DNA of 64,000 bases from Enteractinococcus coprophilus (GCF_006716305.1 NZ_VFOU01000001.1:310001-374000); one strand, 5' to 3'; numbered from the stretch's first letter, positions 26,133 to 35,661 are shown. Numbers and translations: made by a program. The notes: generated by a model from the sequence alone, not told the origin.

Positions 26133-27614
26133 TTAACCCCGCATAATGAATGGGTCGCCAACTTCTTCTTCACTGGTATTAATCCAGACTGATTTTAATT
26201 TGGTGTATTCATTGATAGACTCCAGTCCGTGCTCGATGCCGACACCTGAATTTTTGAACCCTTGGCGGGGCGACATGGGTGACATAGCCCGGTAAGTGTT
26301 GACCCAAATCGTGCCGGCTTCTAGACGTCTGCTCATCCGGTGAGCCAGTGACAGGTTTTGTGTCCATACTCCGGCCGCGAGGCCGTATTCAGTGTCGTTG
26401 GCTAAACCGACAACTTCATCTTCGGAATCGAAAGGCATGATTGCCGCAACCGGACCAAAGATTTCTTCACGAACAACGTTCATGTCATTGTTGACGTCCG
26501 TCAAAACCGTTGGTGCGTAGAAATATCCAGGAAGATCGACATTAGCATTATCCCCACCGGAGTAGACTGTCGCACCTTCGGAAATACCAAGGTTGACGTA
26601 GTGCCGAACTTTTTCGAGTTGCTGATCAAAAGCTAGCGGGCCCAGCTCAGTAGCTTCATCCAGCGGGTCACCAATTTTTATGGATTGTGCGCGTTCTGCT
26701 ACTCGTTCTAGTAATTCATCGTAAATGGAACGGTGGGCAAATACTCTACTTCCGGCGATGCACGTCTGGCCTGCGGCAGCGAAAATCCCAGCGATGACAC
26801 CCATTGAAGCATTTTTAATATTGGCATCGCCAAAAATGATATTCGGACTTTTGCCCCCGAGTTCTAGGGTGGTGCCGATAAACCGAGCGCTAGCTTTTTG
26901 CGCAATCATAGCTCCTGTGGTGGTGGAGCCAGTAAAGGAAATCTTTGCAATCGCCTTATGATCGGTCAGGGCACTACCGGCTTCGTTGCCGAATCCGGTA
27001 ACGACATTAACGACACCGTCGGGGAATCCCGCTTCAGTAGCTAATTCAGCAAACCGCAAGATCGTTCTCGATGTGTATTCACTAGGTTTAATGACTAACG
27101 TATTGCCGGCTGCCAGCGCAGGTGCCAACTTTGAAGTGGTCAATGTCAACGGCGAGTTCCACGGCGTAATCGCGGCCACGACACCCAGTGGTTCTCTTTG
27201 TGTGTAGTTCAGGATTGCCAAGTCATTAGTCGGAATTTGCGAACCTTGAATCTTATCCGCCAACCCTGCGTAGTAATAGAGGTAGTCAGGCAGATTGGCC
27301 ATCTGACCGCGCATTTCACGCAAGAGTTTGCCATTGTCAAGGCTTTCAAATCTGGCAAGTTCTTCAGCATTTTCGCCAACCAGATCACCGAGTCTGCGGA
27401 GTAATTTCCCACGTTGTGTTTGACTGAGGTTGGCCCAACTATTGGAGTGGTAGGCTTTTTCAGCTGCTTCGACAGCTTTAGCTACATCCCGTTCGTTTCC
27501 TCGGGCAGCGTCATATAGGTGTTCCAAGTTGGCAGGGTTTGTGCTGGCAAAGTATTCACCGGAGTCCGGTTCAATCCAGGCACCGTTGATGAAGTGGCCA
27601 TATTTTTGGCTCAT
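26133..27614 (-). CDS. Aldehyde dehydrogenase of the catabolic operon
   Basis: The 493-aa NAD(P)-dependent enzyme has catalytic Cys285 (AGQTCIAGSR), Glu251 (TLELGGKS), Asn153 (TPWNSP) and EIFGPV. The overall pattern fits betaine-aldehyde/2-hydroxymuconic-semialdehyde-type dehydrogenases. In this operon it probably oxidises the aldehyde released by ring opening. It starts 4 nt inside the alpha/beta hydrolase gene, so the two are translationally coupled. Confidence 0.9.
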   Translation of the reverse strand: MSQKYGHFINGAWIEPDSGEYFASTNPANLEHLYDAARGNERDVAKAVEAAEKAYHSNSWANLSQTQRGKLLRRLGDLVGENAEELARFESLDNGKLLREMRGQMANLPDYLYYYAGLADKIQGSQIPTNDLAILNYTQREPLGVVAAITPWNSPLTLTTSKLAPALAAGNTLVIKPSEYTSRTILRFAELATEAGFPDGVVNVVTGFGNEAGSALTDHKAIAKISFTGSTTTGAMIAQKASARFIGTTLELGGKSPNIIFGDANIKNASMGVIAGIFAAAGQTCIAGSRVFAHRSIYDELLERVAERAQSIKIGDPLDEATELGPLAFDQQLEKVRHYVNLGISEGATVYSGGDNANVDLPGYFYAPTVLTDVNNDMNVVREEIFGPVAAIMPFDSEDEVVGLANDTEYGLAAGVWTQNLSLAHRMSRRLEAGTIWVNTYRAMSPMSPRQGFKNSGVGIEHGLESINEYTKLKSVWINTSEEEVGDPFIMRG

Positions 27615-28354
27615 CGGTCGTCAGCCTCCTCTAAAGCAAAGTGCTGCTCTAGTTGTGCAATAAATTCATGGGGTTGTTCATGCGGGACCATATGCCGGGC
27701 GCCAGAAAAAATATGTATTTTTCCGTCTGGGACTAAGTCCGCCAGGCGTTGACTCATTTCAGGAGTGGATCCAGGATCTAGTTCACCGGTCATGGCAAGT
27801 AACGGCTGGTGGAGTTTTACCAGGTCGTCGGCCAAGTCTGCGTCTGCTGTCGCAAACACTTCGTAGGCATATAGAAACGATCTTCTGTCGTTATTAGCCA
27901 AGACGGCTTGTGTTTGTTGGATCAGTTCGGTTGGCACGTTCACTCCCGCTGGATACCAACGCTCGATGGATCGCTGTGTAGATTCGAGGAAATCAGCGCG
28001 GGCGGTTGCTAGCCGTCCCAGCACCGCCGCGCGCTCTTGCGTTGTACGTTTGCAGACACTGTTCGCTGCCACAACTGACACAATTTTTTCTGGTAGGTCG
28101 ATCGCCAAGCGTTGTGCTATCAAACCACCAAGGGAAAATCCCACCAACTGGATCGGACCGGAGGGCAATCTCGCTGCGATGTCGTCGGCAAGTGTTTGCA
28201 ACGATGTAGGTTCCCGCAACACAGGTTGGTGACCATGTCCTGGCAGATCCAGGTAGACGGCACTTTCGGGTAGCTGGTCGCTAATATTTTCCCACATGGT
28301 CCGATCAAGTCCCACGCCATGGAGAAAGACTAGCGTTGGTGTTTCTTGTGTCAC
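27611..28354 (-). CDS. Alpha/beta hydrolase of the catabolic operon
   Basis: The 247-aa protein has the oxyanion HGVG near the N-terminus, nucleophile Ser74 in GFSLGG, Asp193 in GELDPGS and His221 in ARHMVPHE. This compact, cap-bearing fold resembles enol-lactonases and RutD. It sits between the DUF1185 pair and the aldehyde dehydrogenase and would hydrolyse a carbamate, lactone or ester intermediate. Its exact reaction cannot be read from sequence. Confidence 0.87.
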   Translation of the reverse strand: MTQETPTLVFLHGVGLDRTMWENISDQLPESAVYLDLPGHGHQPVLREPTSLQTLADDIAARLPSGPIQLVGFSLGGLIAQRLAIDLPEKIVSVVAANSVCKRTTQERAAVLGRLATARADFLESTQRSIERWYPAGVNVPTELIQQTQAVLANNDRRSFLYAYEVFATADADLADDLVKLHQPLLAMTGELDPGSTPEMSQRLADLVPDGKIHIFSGARHMVPHEQPHEFIAQLEQHFALEEADDR

Positions 28355-28370
28355 ACTCGGTCCTTAGAAC

Positions 28371-28922
28371 TTACTGTTCGGTTGACAGATCGGCTAATCG
28401 CTGTTGCGGACGGCCTTGGCTCGCTCCGGCCAGCGCGACCAGAATTTCGTCGGCGTGCGGGGCATCGGGAATCCGTACTTCAAAGGACTGATGGTGCGAA
28501 CGAATCGTTGCATCGGTGAAGTGTTTCAGTGGTATATCGAACACGATTCCTGCAGGACCACGCTTTTCCACAGCCGGCAACAGTGTTGATGCATCGGCAG
28601 CGTCCCGGAAGTAATTACCAAACTTCAACGTGTGAATCAGACCTGAGCCATGCTCAATTTCACCGTTCAAACCGACGATGGCGGCTTTGCCGTATGCTTC
28701 AAGCGGTGTACCGAGTGCTTCCATGACGCGAGGCGCTAGAAGCTCGCCGAGTTGTGGAGCGATGTCATCGATACCGGGGCCTAGATCGTCAACAAACCCC
28801 TGATCTTTCCATGGGTTTTCGATGATTGCCGCAACGACGGCCGTGCGTGCCACTGGGTCAACACCCTTGCCGCCTTCCATCAGGACCTCATCAACAATGG
28901 TGGTGATCTTGCGAAGCTTCAT
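28371..28922 (-). CDS. DUF1185/amino-acid-synthesis family protein B
   Basis: The 183-aa product shares AAIVGLNGEIEHGSGLIHT and QSFEVRIPDAPHADEILVAL with its upstream neighbour, so the two are tandem paralogues. DUF1185 (PF06684) structures show a chorismate-mutase-like fold with a role proposed in amino-acid metabolism. It begins MKLRKITTIVDEVLMEGGKG. The conserved Asn-Gly-Glu-x-Glu-His and Asp-Ala-Pro-His-Ala-Asp-Glu segments are probably the active-site parts. It starts 2 nt after the upstream stop. Confidence 0.85.
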   Translation of the reverse strand: MKLRKITTIVDEVLMEGGKGVDPVARTAVVAAIIENPWKDQGFVDDLGPGIDDIAPQLGELLAPRVMEALGTPLEAYGKAAIVGLNGEIEHGSGLIHTLKFGNYFRDAADASTLLPAVEKRGPAGIVFDIPLKHFTDATIRSHHQSFEVRIPDAPHADEILVALAGASQGRPQQRLADLSTEQ

Positions 28923-28924
28923 AC

Positions 28925-29542
28925 TTATTCTCCTTGAAAAATATCGAGTGTTACGGTCGGATCGGTAGCGCGATCGCCGATGCGTGGGTGTGGTCGGGGA
29001 CCGTCTGAGGCTAGACCCATGACAACGATCTCATCAGCATGTGGCGCGTCCGGGAGCTGGATCTCCAAACTTTGGTAGTAGTCTCGGGTCGCAGCCTCCG
29101 TTTTATGCCACAAGGGGACTCTGAGACTGTCGCTGGGTTCGGCTCGACTTTCCGAGAAGCAAATGATCGAGGTGCCGCCCAGAATTTCTCGAAAGATATT
29201 GCCGAAGAACGGGGTATGGATAAAGGCTCCCCCGTGTTCGATTTCTCCATTCAGTCCGACAACTGCTGCCTTGCCAAACGCTTCGACGTCGTTGGCATCA
29301 CCGAGATGCTCTAAGAGACGAGAGGTGATTTCTTGTGCCAAAATTGGTGCAGCGTAAGCAGCAAAGTCGGTGAGACTTGCAGCCGTCCCCTCATGGAGCC
29401 AGGGATTTTTTAACACCGCGTAGGAAGCTGCAATTTTTCGCGGCGAAGACGCGGCAGAACCTCCCTCAGAGTGGACTTCCTCGACGACTGTTCGAATGGT
29501 TCGAACCGATATCTCGTCAAGAGTCTTAGCGATTTTGGCCAC
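28925..29542 (-). CDS. DUF1185/amino-acid-synthesis family protein A
   Basis: The 205-aa protein carries AAVVGLNGEIEHGGAFIHTP and QSLEIQLPDAPHADEIVVMG, matching the downstream paralogue, but it is longer and has a divergent centre (GTSIICFSESRAEPSDSLRV). A and B probably form a hetero-oligomer. Its start is 2 nt from the gntR stop. The function is unknown; a hydrolytic or tautomerising step on the heterocycle is inference from the operon. Confidence 0.85.
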   Translation of the reverse strand: MAKIAKTLDEISVRTIRTVVEEVHSEGGSAASSPRKIAASYAVLKNPWLHEGTAASLTDFAAYAAPILAQEITSRLLEHLGDANDVEAFGKAAVVGLNGEIEHGGAFIHTPFFGNIFREILGGTSIICFSESRAEPSDSLRVPLWHKTEAATRDYYQSLEIQLPDAPHADEIVVMGLASDGPRPHPRIGDRATDPTVTLDIFQGE

Positions 29543-29544
29543 GA

Positions 29545-30237
29545 TTACTCTCCTACTGTTTGGGTATGGGGCTGATACAAAACGAACCGACTTGAGGCAT
29601 GCACGTGGTTGCGCATCGCTAATTCAGCGCCCATCGGATCCTGAGCAATGATGGCTTCCACGACAGCCTGATGTTCGTGGATCGATTGCTTGATCCTGCC
29701 TGGCACCGAAACCGTTTCCAATACCAGACGGTGATACGTCAGTTGATTCATCAGCCGGTCGTAATTTTCAATAAGCTTCTGGTTTTTTGAACCAAGCACC
29801 AGCGTCCAGTGGAATTCATGAACCAGGCGGGCATAAGCGGCCCCGTCGTCTTCGTCTACGACTTTGAAGGATTCCTGGACATTCTTTTGGAGTTTTTCAA
29901 TTTCTTCAGTGGGGGCGCGCTGCGCTAAAAGATTTGCAGCCAGACCTTCCAACGATTCCTTAACCTGAAATAGCTCGATGACCTCCCGGCGGGTTGGATA
30001 CCGAACGAACGTACCAACACGCGCCCGGATTTCGACGAGGCCTTCATTCTCCAGTTGCTTCAAGGCTTCCCGAATAGGCGTACGGCTGACCCCATATGCT
30101 TCAGCCAGTGCCTGCTCGGGGATGATCTCATCGGAGCTGTAACTGCCATCCAAGACGAGATCCCTAATCTGACTCAGGAGAGATCGACTTGTGTCTCGAC
30201 AGCGCTCTCGGCTGTCGCCTCGTAAGTTCTCTTGCAT
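29545..30237 (-). CDS. GntR-family (FCD-domain) transcriptional regulator
   Basis: The 230-aa protein has an N-terminal winged helix with ALAEAYGVSRTPIREALKQL and a C-terminal all-helical FCD ligand domain with EFHWTLVLGSKNQKLIENYD and metal-type His residues. I place the start at 30237 (MQENLRGD) because TTGACA (30274-30269), 18 nt, TACAGT (30250-30245) and 7 nt lead exactly to it. The start codon lies in a TTGTATGCAA operator, so it should repress itself and the six catabolic genes behind it. The longer frame from 30261 lies within the promoter. Confidence 0.88.
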   Translation of the reverse strand: MQENLRGDSRERCRDTSRSLLSQIRDLVLDGSYSSDEIIPEQALAEAYGVSRTPIREALKQLENEGLVEIRARVGTFVRYPTRREVIELFQVKESLEGLAANLLAQRAPTEEIEKLQKNVQESFKVVDEDDGAAYARLVHEFHWTLVLGSKNQKLIENYDRLMNQLTYHRLVLETVSVPGRIKQSIHEHQAVVEAIIAQDPMGAELAMRNHVHASSRFVLYQPHTQTVGE

Positions 30238-30274
30238 ACAACAGACTGTAAGGGACATCACCTAAGACTGTCAA
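30228..30274 (-). promoter_or_regulatory. Leaderless promoter and operator of the gntR operon
   Basis: On the minus strand, -35 TTGACA (30274-30269), 18-nt spacer, -10 TACAGT (30250-30245) and 7 nt lead to ATG (30237). TTGTATGCAAGAG spans the start codon. The geometry is identical to the two plus-strand promoters of the same regulon. Confidence 0.8.
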
Positions 30275-30307
30275 CATCGCGAACAATTCCCAGTAAACGC
30301 ACGGCAC

Positions 30308-30355
30308 TTGACGCACATCACACGGCGTGACTAGAGTCTCTTGCATGCAAGAGAC
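30308..30355 (+). promoter_or_regulatory. Leaderless promoter and operator of the flavin reductase gene
   Basis: TTGACG (30308-30313), 18 nt, TAGAGT (30332-30337) and 7 nt lead to ATG (30345). GTCTCTTGCATGCAAGAGAC (30336-30355) is a perfect 20-bp palindrome centred on the start codon. Confidence 0.87.
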
Positions 30356-31283
30356 TATTGAGACACAAATAGCACAGGCATGGACTGCTGCTTGGAACGA
30401 CGGCAACTACGATCCGCTTCGGGACCTCTTGGCACCTGATTTTGTACGCGAAAGCAAAGGGTCAGAAAAATCTGTCGATGCTGACGGTTTCATTCAGCAG
30501 ATTCATGAGATGCGACAAGCCCTTCCGGACTCAACCACCACCATTGAGCGCGTCCTCACGCATGGTGATGAAATTGGGTTGTTTTGGACGACGGATGGAA
30601 CTTTTACTCAGCCATTGGGCAATGTCCCACCAACCGGACGGCAGGTAACAACCTCCGGTGCAACGTTGTCGACGATTAAAGACGGCAAGATTGTGTACGA
30701 ACAGGCGACCTGGAATATGACCGCTTTACTGGCAGATCTCGGACTGCCGTCGCTAGCTTCCGCGTTTGAAGAGATCGCGCCAGATCGTGAAGCAGGAACT
30801 GAAGCCCGTGAGTTGCTCAAAGAGTTCAATAAGCAATTTGTCACCGGGGTAACCGTTATCACCGCACATGATGAAGACGGTAAGCCTCGCGGCTTGGCTG
30901 CTAACGCATATTGTTCTGTATCGCTGGATCCACCCTTGATTCTGGTGTGCGTCATGAAATCTTCGTCTACCTACCCGTCATTGTTCCGGTCTGATCACAT
31001 TGGGATTAATATTCTTTCAACACAGCAGCGCGCAACGCTGGACGTTTTTGCTTCGAAGTCTAAAGATAAGTTTGCCAACGTTGACTGGCGTCCTGGACCG
31101 CATGGTACACCGTTACTTGAAGGCTCTGCCGCTTCTATCGAAGTAGAGGTCAAGGAGCGTTTTCAGGCGTTGACACATACGATCTTCATCGGGCGGGTGC
31201 AGCATGCCGAGGCGCTGGATAATGATCCTATTTTGTATAAAGGTGGGAAATTTTTTGATTCTGATGGGCTAACCGCCCTGTAA
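30345..31283 (+). CDS. SnoaL-like domain/flavin reductase fusion
   Basis: The 312-aa product joins an N-terminal SnoaL/NTF2-like domain (about 1-125; AWTAAWNDGNYDPLRDLLAP, with VLTHGDEIGLFWTTDGTF) to a C-terminal flavin reductase (about 150-310; FVTGVTVITAHDEDGKPRGL, NAYCSVSLDPPLILVCVMKS, SDHIGINILSTQQ). The reductase half should supply FMNH2 to the LLM monooxygenase. The SnoaL half may bind the substrate or act on the product; a fusion of this kind is unusual. Its start follows the leaderless promoter at 30308-30355. A perfect 18-bp hairpin ends the gene. Confidence 0.87.
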   Translation: MQETIETQIAQAWTAAWNDGNYDPLRDLLAPDFVRESKGSEKSVDADGFIQQIHEMRQALPDSTTTIERVLTHGDEIGLFWTTDGTFTQPLGNVPPTGRQVTTSGATLSTIKDGKIVYEQATWNMTALLADLGLPSLASAFEEIAPDREAGTEARELLKEFNKQFVTGVTVITAHDEDGKPRGLAANAYCSVSLDPPLILVCVMKSSSTYPSLFRSDHIGINILSTQQRATLDVFASKSKDKFANVDWRPGPHGTPLLEGSAASIEVEVKERFQALTHTIFIGRVQHAEALDNDPILYKGGKFFDSDGLTAL

Positions 31284-31295
31284 TGCACCAATGCA

Positions 31296-31335
31296 AAAGT
31301 TAGCGATGCAATTTTAGAATTGCATCGCTAACTTT
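31296..31335. terminator. Bidirectional terminator, 18-bp perfect stem
   Basis: AAAGTTAGCGATGCAATT and AATTGCATCGCTAACTTT surround a TTAG loop. The A/T ends allow use from both the flavin reductase and argG sides. Confidence 0.9.
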
Positions 31336-31382
31336 ATATGTTAATAATCCTTTCAAAGGATCCTAAAGAAAGGCGTTGGCTG

Positions 31383-32894
<1,512 letters not shown>

Positions 32895-32902
32895 CTAGGT
32901 GC

Positions 32903-33433
32903 ATGTCGACTTCTGATGCACATGAATCCAATCGACTCATTGCCTTCCCGCTCGACCAATGGGGCGTCCACAATGACCCGAACGTCGGCTTGGTGATCGG
33001 ATCGGACAGCACCGGGGAGCGCTTCAATCTCGTGGCTATCGCGCCCGATGGCACCGTGGGCTCGGCAGCGTTTCGTGACCGACCTGACGCCGAGACTGCC
33101 GTGGAACTGATCAACAAAACATTGGACTCCCCCGCCACAGGACGAATGGGTGGCCCATTTGTGATATTCCGTAAGGGCAAATTCAAACAGGGCATCCGCT
33201 GGGTTGGTTTTGATCTGAAAACCGTCAACGGTAAACCGGCCCCGGATACCGACAATCCTCGCGCCATGGTGTGGCTGCTGCCGGCCTCCGATGAGACATC
33301 GGTCGCGCTTGTCGATACCCGGGATCCACAGAACTACCGGCCCATTGGCTTCTTTTTTACCGTCGACGAGGCCAATGCGTTTGTCGACGCCATGGATGCC
33401 ATCGTCTCGTCGATCTCCAGCACATTGGACTAG
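32903..33433 (+). CDS. Protein of unknown function (176 aa)
   Basis: I do not recognise this family. It starts MSTSDAHESNRLIAFPLDQW six nt after a TAAGCT box, so a leaderless transcript is likely. It has no signal peptide or membrane segment. WLLPASDETSVALVDTRDPQ and the final amphipathic stretch AFVDAMDAIVSSISS are its clearest features. It is divergent from argG and convergent with the CDF gene, 3 nt stop to stop. Confidence 0.75.
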   Translation: MSTSDAHESNRLIAFPLDQWGVHNDPNVGLVIGSDSTGERFNLVAIAPDGTVGSAAFRDRPDAETAVELINKTLDSPATGRMGGPFVIFRKGKFKQGIRWVGFDLKTVNGKPAPDTDNPRAMVWLLPASDETSVALVDTRDPQNYRPIGFFFTVDEANAFVDAMDAIVSSISSTLD

Positions 33434-33436
33434 CGG

Positions 33437-34480
33437 TTAGAGTTCCCGGTCATCAATCTGCGGTAAGAATTCCTCGGGAAGTTCCGCAACCGGAATGAGC
33501 ACCAAGTCATCGAGTTTCCAGTCCAGCTCGCTGATGGCCTCTCGAACGACTTCCAGCTCTTCAAGTGGGGGCATCTGCCCTTCGTGGGGCACGACGAAGG
33601 CCTCTGTATGGAAGACCTGACCCTGGTCACGCATTCGTACATCAGCATCCTGAACCCAGTCAAGCTCTAGCAGAGCTTGTCGGACCTGTTCTATTGCTGG
33701 GCTGGGTGCCTTCGAGTCGGTTGTCGTAGCCCGGGCATCAATGAGATCGGCCAGACACCCGCGGAGGTTTCGTAGGCCGTCGCCCAAGATATCGAGCGCA
33801 ATGAAAATCGCGACCGCAGCGTCAAACCACCACAGTCCTGCCCCGACCCCGATAATGCCAACAGCAGTGGCCAAGCCCGTTAACCAATCCGCCTTGTTCA
33901 TATCGGCATCGGCGTAGAGGACCTTGTTATGCAGTACTGGCGCTAGCTTGAGTTTGATTCGGCTGAGAATGACACTTGGGATCACGACAATGACGGACGC
34001 GACTGCCATAAGCCAGCCTGCCCAGATCGTCGTCCCGAAAATATTGATGAGCCCAATGGGCGGCCGTTGTCCACCCCACAGTCCCATGGCAGATTCAAAC
34101 AGCAGCATTCCGCCAAGGGACAGTAATGCTGCGGCAGCCACCAGGTGGCCGACGCCCAAGGCTCGGTGAACACCATAGGGGTGTCGCGGTGTTGGTGGTC
34201 GGCCAATGAACCGGATAGCAATGAGGAAGGCTATGGGCGGCAGAAATCCTAACGAGTCGCCAATCCAGGAGGCTCGCATTGCCTGCGAGCTACCGGACAG
34301 CGAAAAAATGATCGCCACTGTGATGATACGGACGAAGATGCTGATCCGTTCCAAACGCACCGCTTTGGCGAAAGCGGCTTGTTGTTCTGGCGGTAAATCA
34401 TGCTGGCCAACGTGCCCGGTCTCCTGCGGAGTACTGGTTACCTTGGATGCATCGCCTTGTGGATCGTTAGCTTTTTTCAT
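33437..34480 (-). CDS. Cation-diffusion-facilitator-like transporter, atypical metal site
   Basis: The 347-aa protein has six hydrophobic segments and a C-terminal cytoplasmic domain with VQDADVRMRDQGQVFHTEAF, as in CDF exporters. Against the usual TM2 motif (A-D-x-x-H-x-x-x-D), it reads IGDSLGFLP, so the His and the second Asp are missing. In TM5 it reads ADADMNKAD, with Met where His normally stands. It may carry a different ion or be regulatory. ATGA overlap couples it to the upstream solute-binding lipoprotein gene. Confidence 0.75.
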   Translation of the reverse strand: MKKANDPQGDASKVTSTPQETGHVGQHDLPPEQQAAFAKAVRLERISIFVRIITVAIIFSLSGSSQAMRASWIGDSLGFLPPIAFLIAIRFIGRPPTPRHPYGVHRALGVGHLVAAAALLSLGGMLLFESAMGLWGGQRPPIGLINIFGTTIWAGWLMAVASVIVVIPSVILSRIKLKLAPVLHNKVLYADADMNKADWLTGLATAVGIIGVGAGLWWFDAAVAIFIALDILGDGLRNLRGCLADLIDARATTTDSKAPSPAIEQVRQALLELDWVQDADVRMRDQGQVFHTEAFVVPHEGQMPPLEELEVVREAISELDWKLDDLVLIPVAELPEEFLPQIDDREL

Positions 34481-35010
34481 GGCCGCATCTCCTCAGGCAC
34501 TTGTTGTTCGATATCCAGATCCAGTAGGTAGCGTTCCAGACTCGTCATGAACGCATTTTCACCCATCTGCACAGCCATAACATGTTTTGCGATCTTGCCG
34601 TCCACGGCAATGGATTCTGCGTAGCCGGTGGTCAAACCGACATCAGAAGACCACGGGGATTTATCCGTGAGTCCACCGATCACAACATCAAGCTCCCGTT
34701 CTGATAGCAGCTTGATCAGCTGCTCTTCGCCCCCGGCATGCCATTCCACCTCGGCGTTAATGGTTTGCGCGTAGTCTTCAATCAATTGTGCCTCGATGCC
34801 TCCGGGGTCTTCTGCACTATTGTCACCGGCGGTGTCTGTCCAAGGGGGCTGGTGGGATACACCAACGCGTAGTGACCCACCGCTAACACGGTCAAGAGTG
34901 CCGTCTGGGTCCGCTGGATAATGCCCACTGCATCCAACGAGCGCGAGCGCTAGACCACACATGACTAGTGCTCGTCCTAATAGACCTACTATGGGGACAG
35001 GAGTTTTCAC
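34477..35010 (-). CDS. Short solute-binding (SBP_bac_3-like) lipoprotein
   Basis: The 177-aa protein has a lipobox LVGC after a hydrophobic signal, so Cys is probably lipidated. GGSLRVGVSHQPPWTD begins lobe 1 and LDVVIGGLTDKSPWSSDVGL resembles the family-3 amino-acid-binding motif. Then the chain passes straight to AVQMGENAFMTSLERYLLDL, the usual end of the family, so lobe 2 appears absent. A GTG at 35010 with GGACGG upstream is the best start; the ATG-led longer frame from 35154 lacks a signal at its N-terminus. Confidence 0.7.
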   Translation of the reverse strand: MKTPVPIVGLLGRALVMCGLALALVGCSGHYPADPDGTLDRVSGGSLRVGVSHQPPWTDTAGDNSAEDPGGIEAQLIEDYAQTINAEVEWHAGGEEQLIKLLSERELDVVIGGLTDKSPWSSDVGLTTGYAESIAVDGKIAKHVMAVQMGENAFMTSLERYLLDLDIEQQVPEEMRP

Positions 35011-35247
35011 GGGTTCAACCGTCCTTCCGCACGGGTGTCCGGCACTTGATTGTTGCAGTGATGTTCTTCGACCATAAGGAGAGAAGGATGCAAACACAAG
35101 ATATATTCGCTGACCTCTTTTGGACTTCTTCACCAGTCTGAGTGGCAGCTCCATACGTACTGAAAATTCATGAATATCCCTTGACGTAAGACATGGTGGC
35201 TGCCAGCGTGGAAACTGTCAGAGTTCCCCGATTGAAGGAGTAGAACG
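35011..35247. promoter_or_regulatory. Divergent upstream region of the lipoprotein and CBS genes
   Basis: About 240 bp without a gene. AAGGAG lies 7 nt before the CBS start. I could not define either promoter with confidence. Confidence 0.35.
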
Positions 35248-35661
35248 ATGGTCACTGCACGCGAAATTATGACAGCAGATGCCGAATGTATCGGCGAGAA
35301 AGACACCCTCAAGCAAGCAGCCGAGAAGCTGCGGGATCTCGGAGTTGGCTCAATGCCAATCTGCGGTGAAGATAACCGACTCAAGGGGATGCTCACCGAC
35401 CGCGATATTGTCATCGAATGTATCGCAGCCGGTAGAGACCCAAACACGATGACCGCCGGTGAAATTGGCGATGGAAAACCCGTAACCATCGGTGCGGACG
35501 ACTCCATCGACGAAGCCATTTCCACAATGAAAGAGCACAAGGTTCGTCGTCTTCCAGTCATCGATGGTCACGAACTAGTCGGCATGATCGCCCAGGCAGA
35601 CATCGCTCGGAATATCTCCGACGAGAAGGTCGGCGATCTCGTTGAGCTTATCTCGTCCTAG
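35248..35661 (+). CDS. Two-CBS-domain protein
   Basis: The 137-aa protein is almost entirely a Bateman module: REIMTADAECIGEKDTLKQA with GVGSMPICGEDNRLKGMLTD is CBS1, and GKPVTIGADDSIDEAISTMK with RLPVIDGHELVGMIAQ is CBS2. Such modules bind adenine nucleotides and usually regulate a partner. No partner domain is fused, and its target is unknown. AAGGAG precedes the ATG. Confidence 0.92.
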   Translation: MVTAREIMTADAECIGEKDTLKQAAEKLRDLGVGSMPICGEDNRLKGMLTDRDIVIECIAAGRDPNTMTAGEIGDGKPVTIGADDSIDEAISTMKEHKVRRLPVIDGHELVGMIAQADIARNISDEKVGDLVELISS

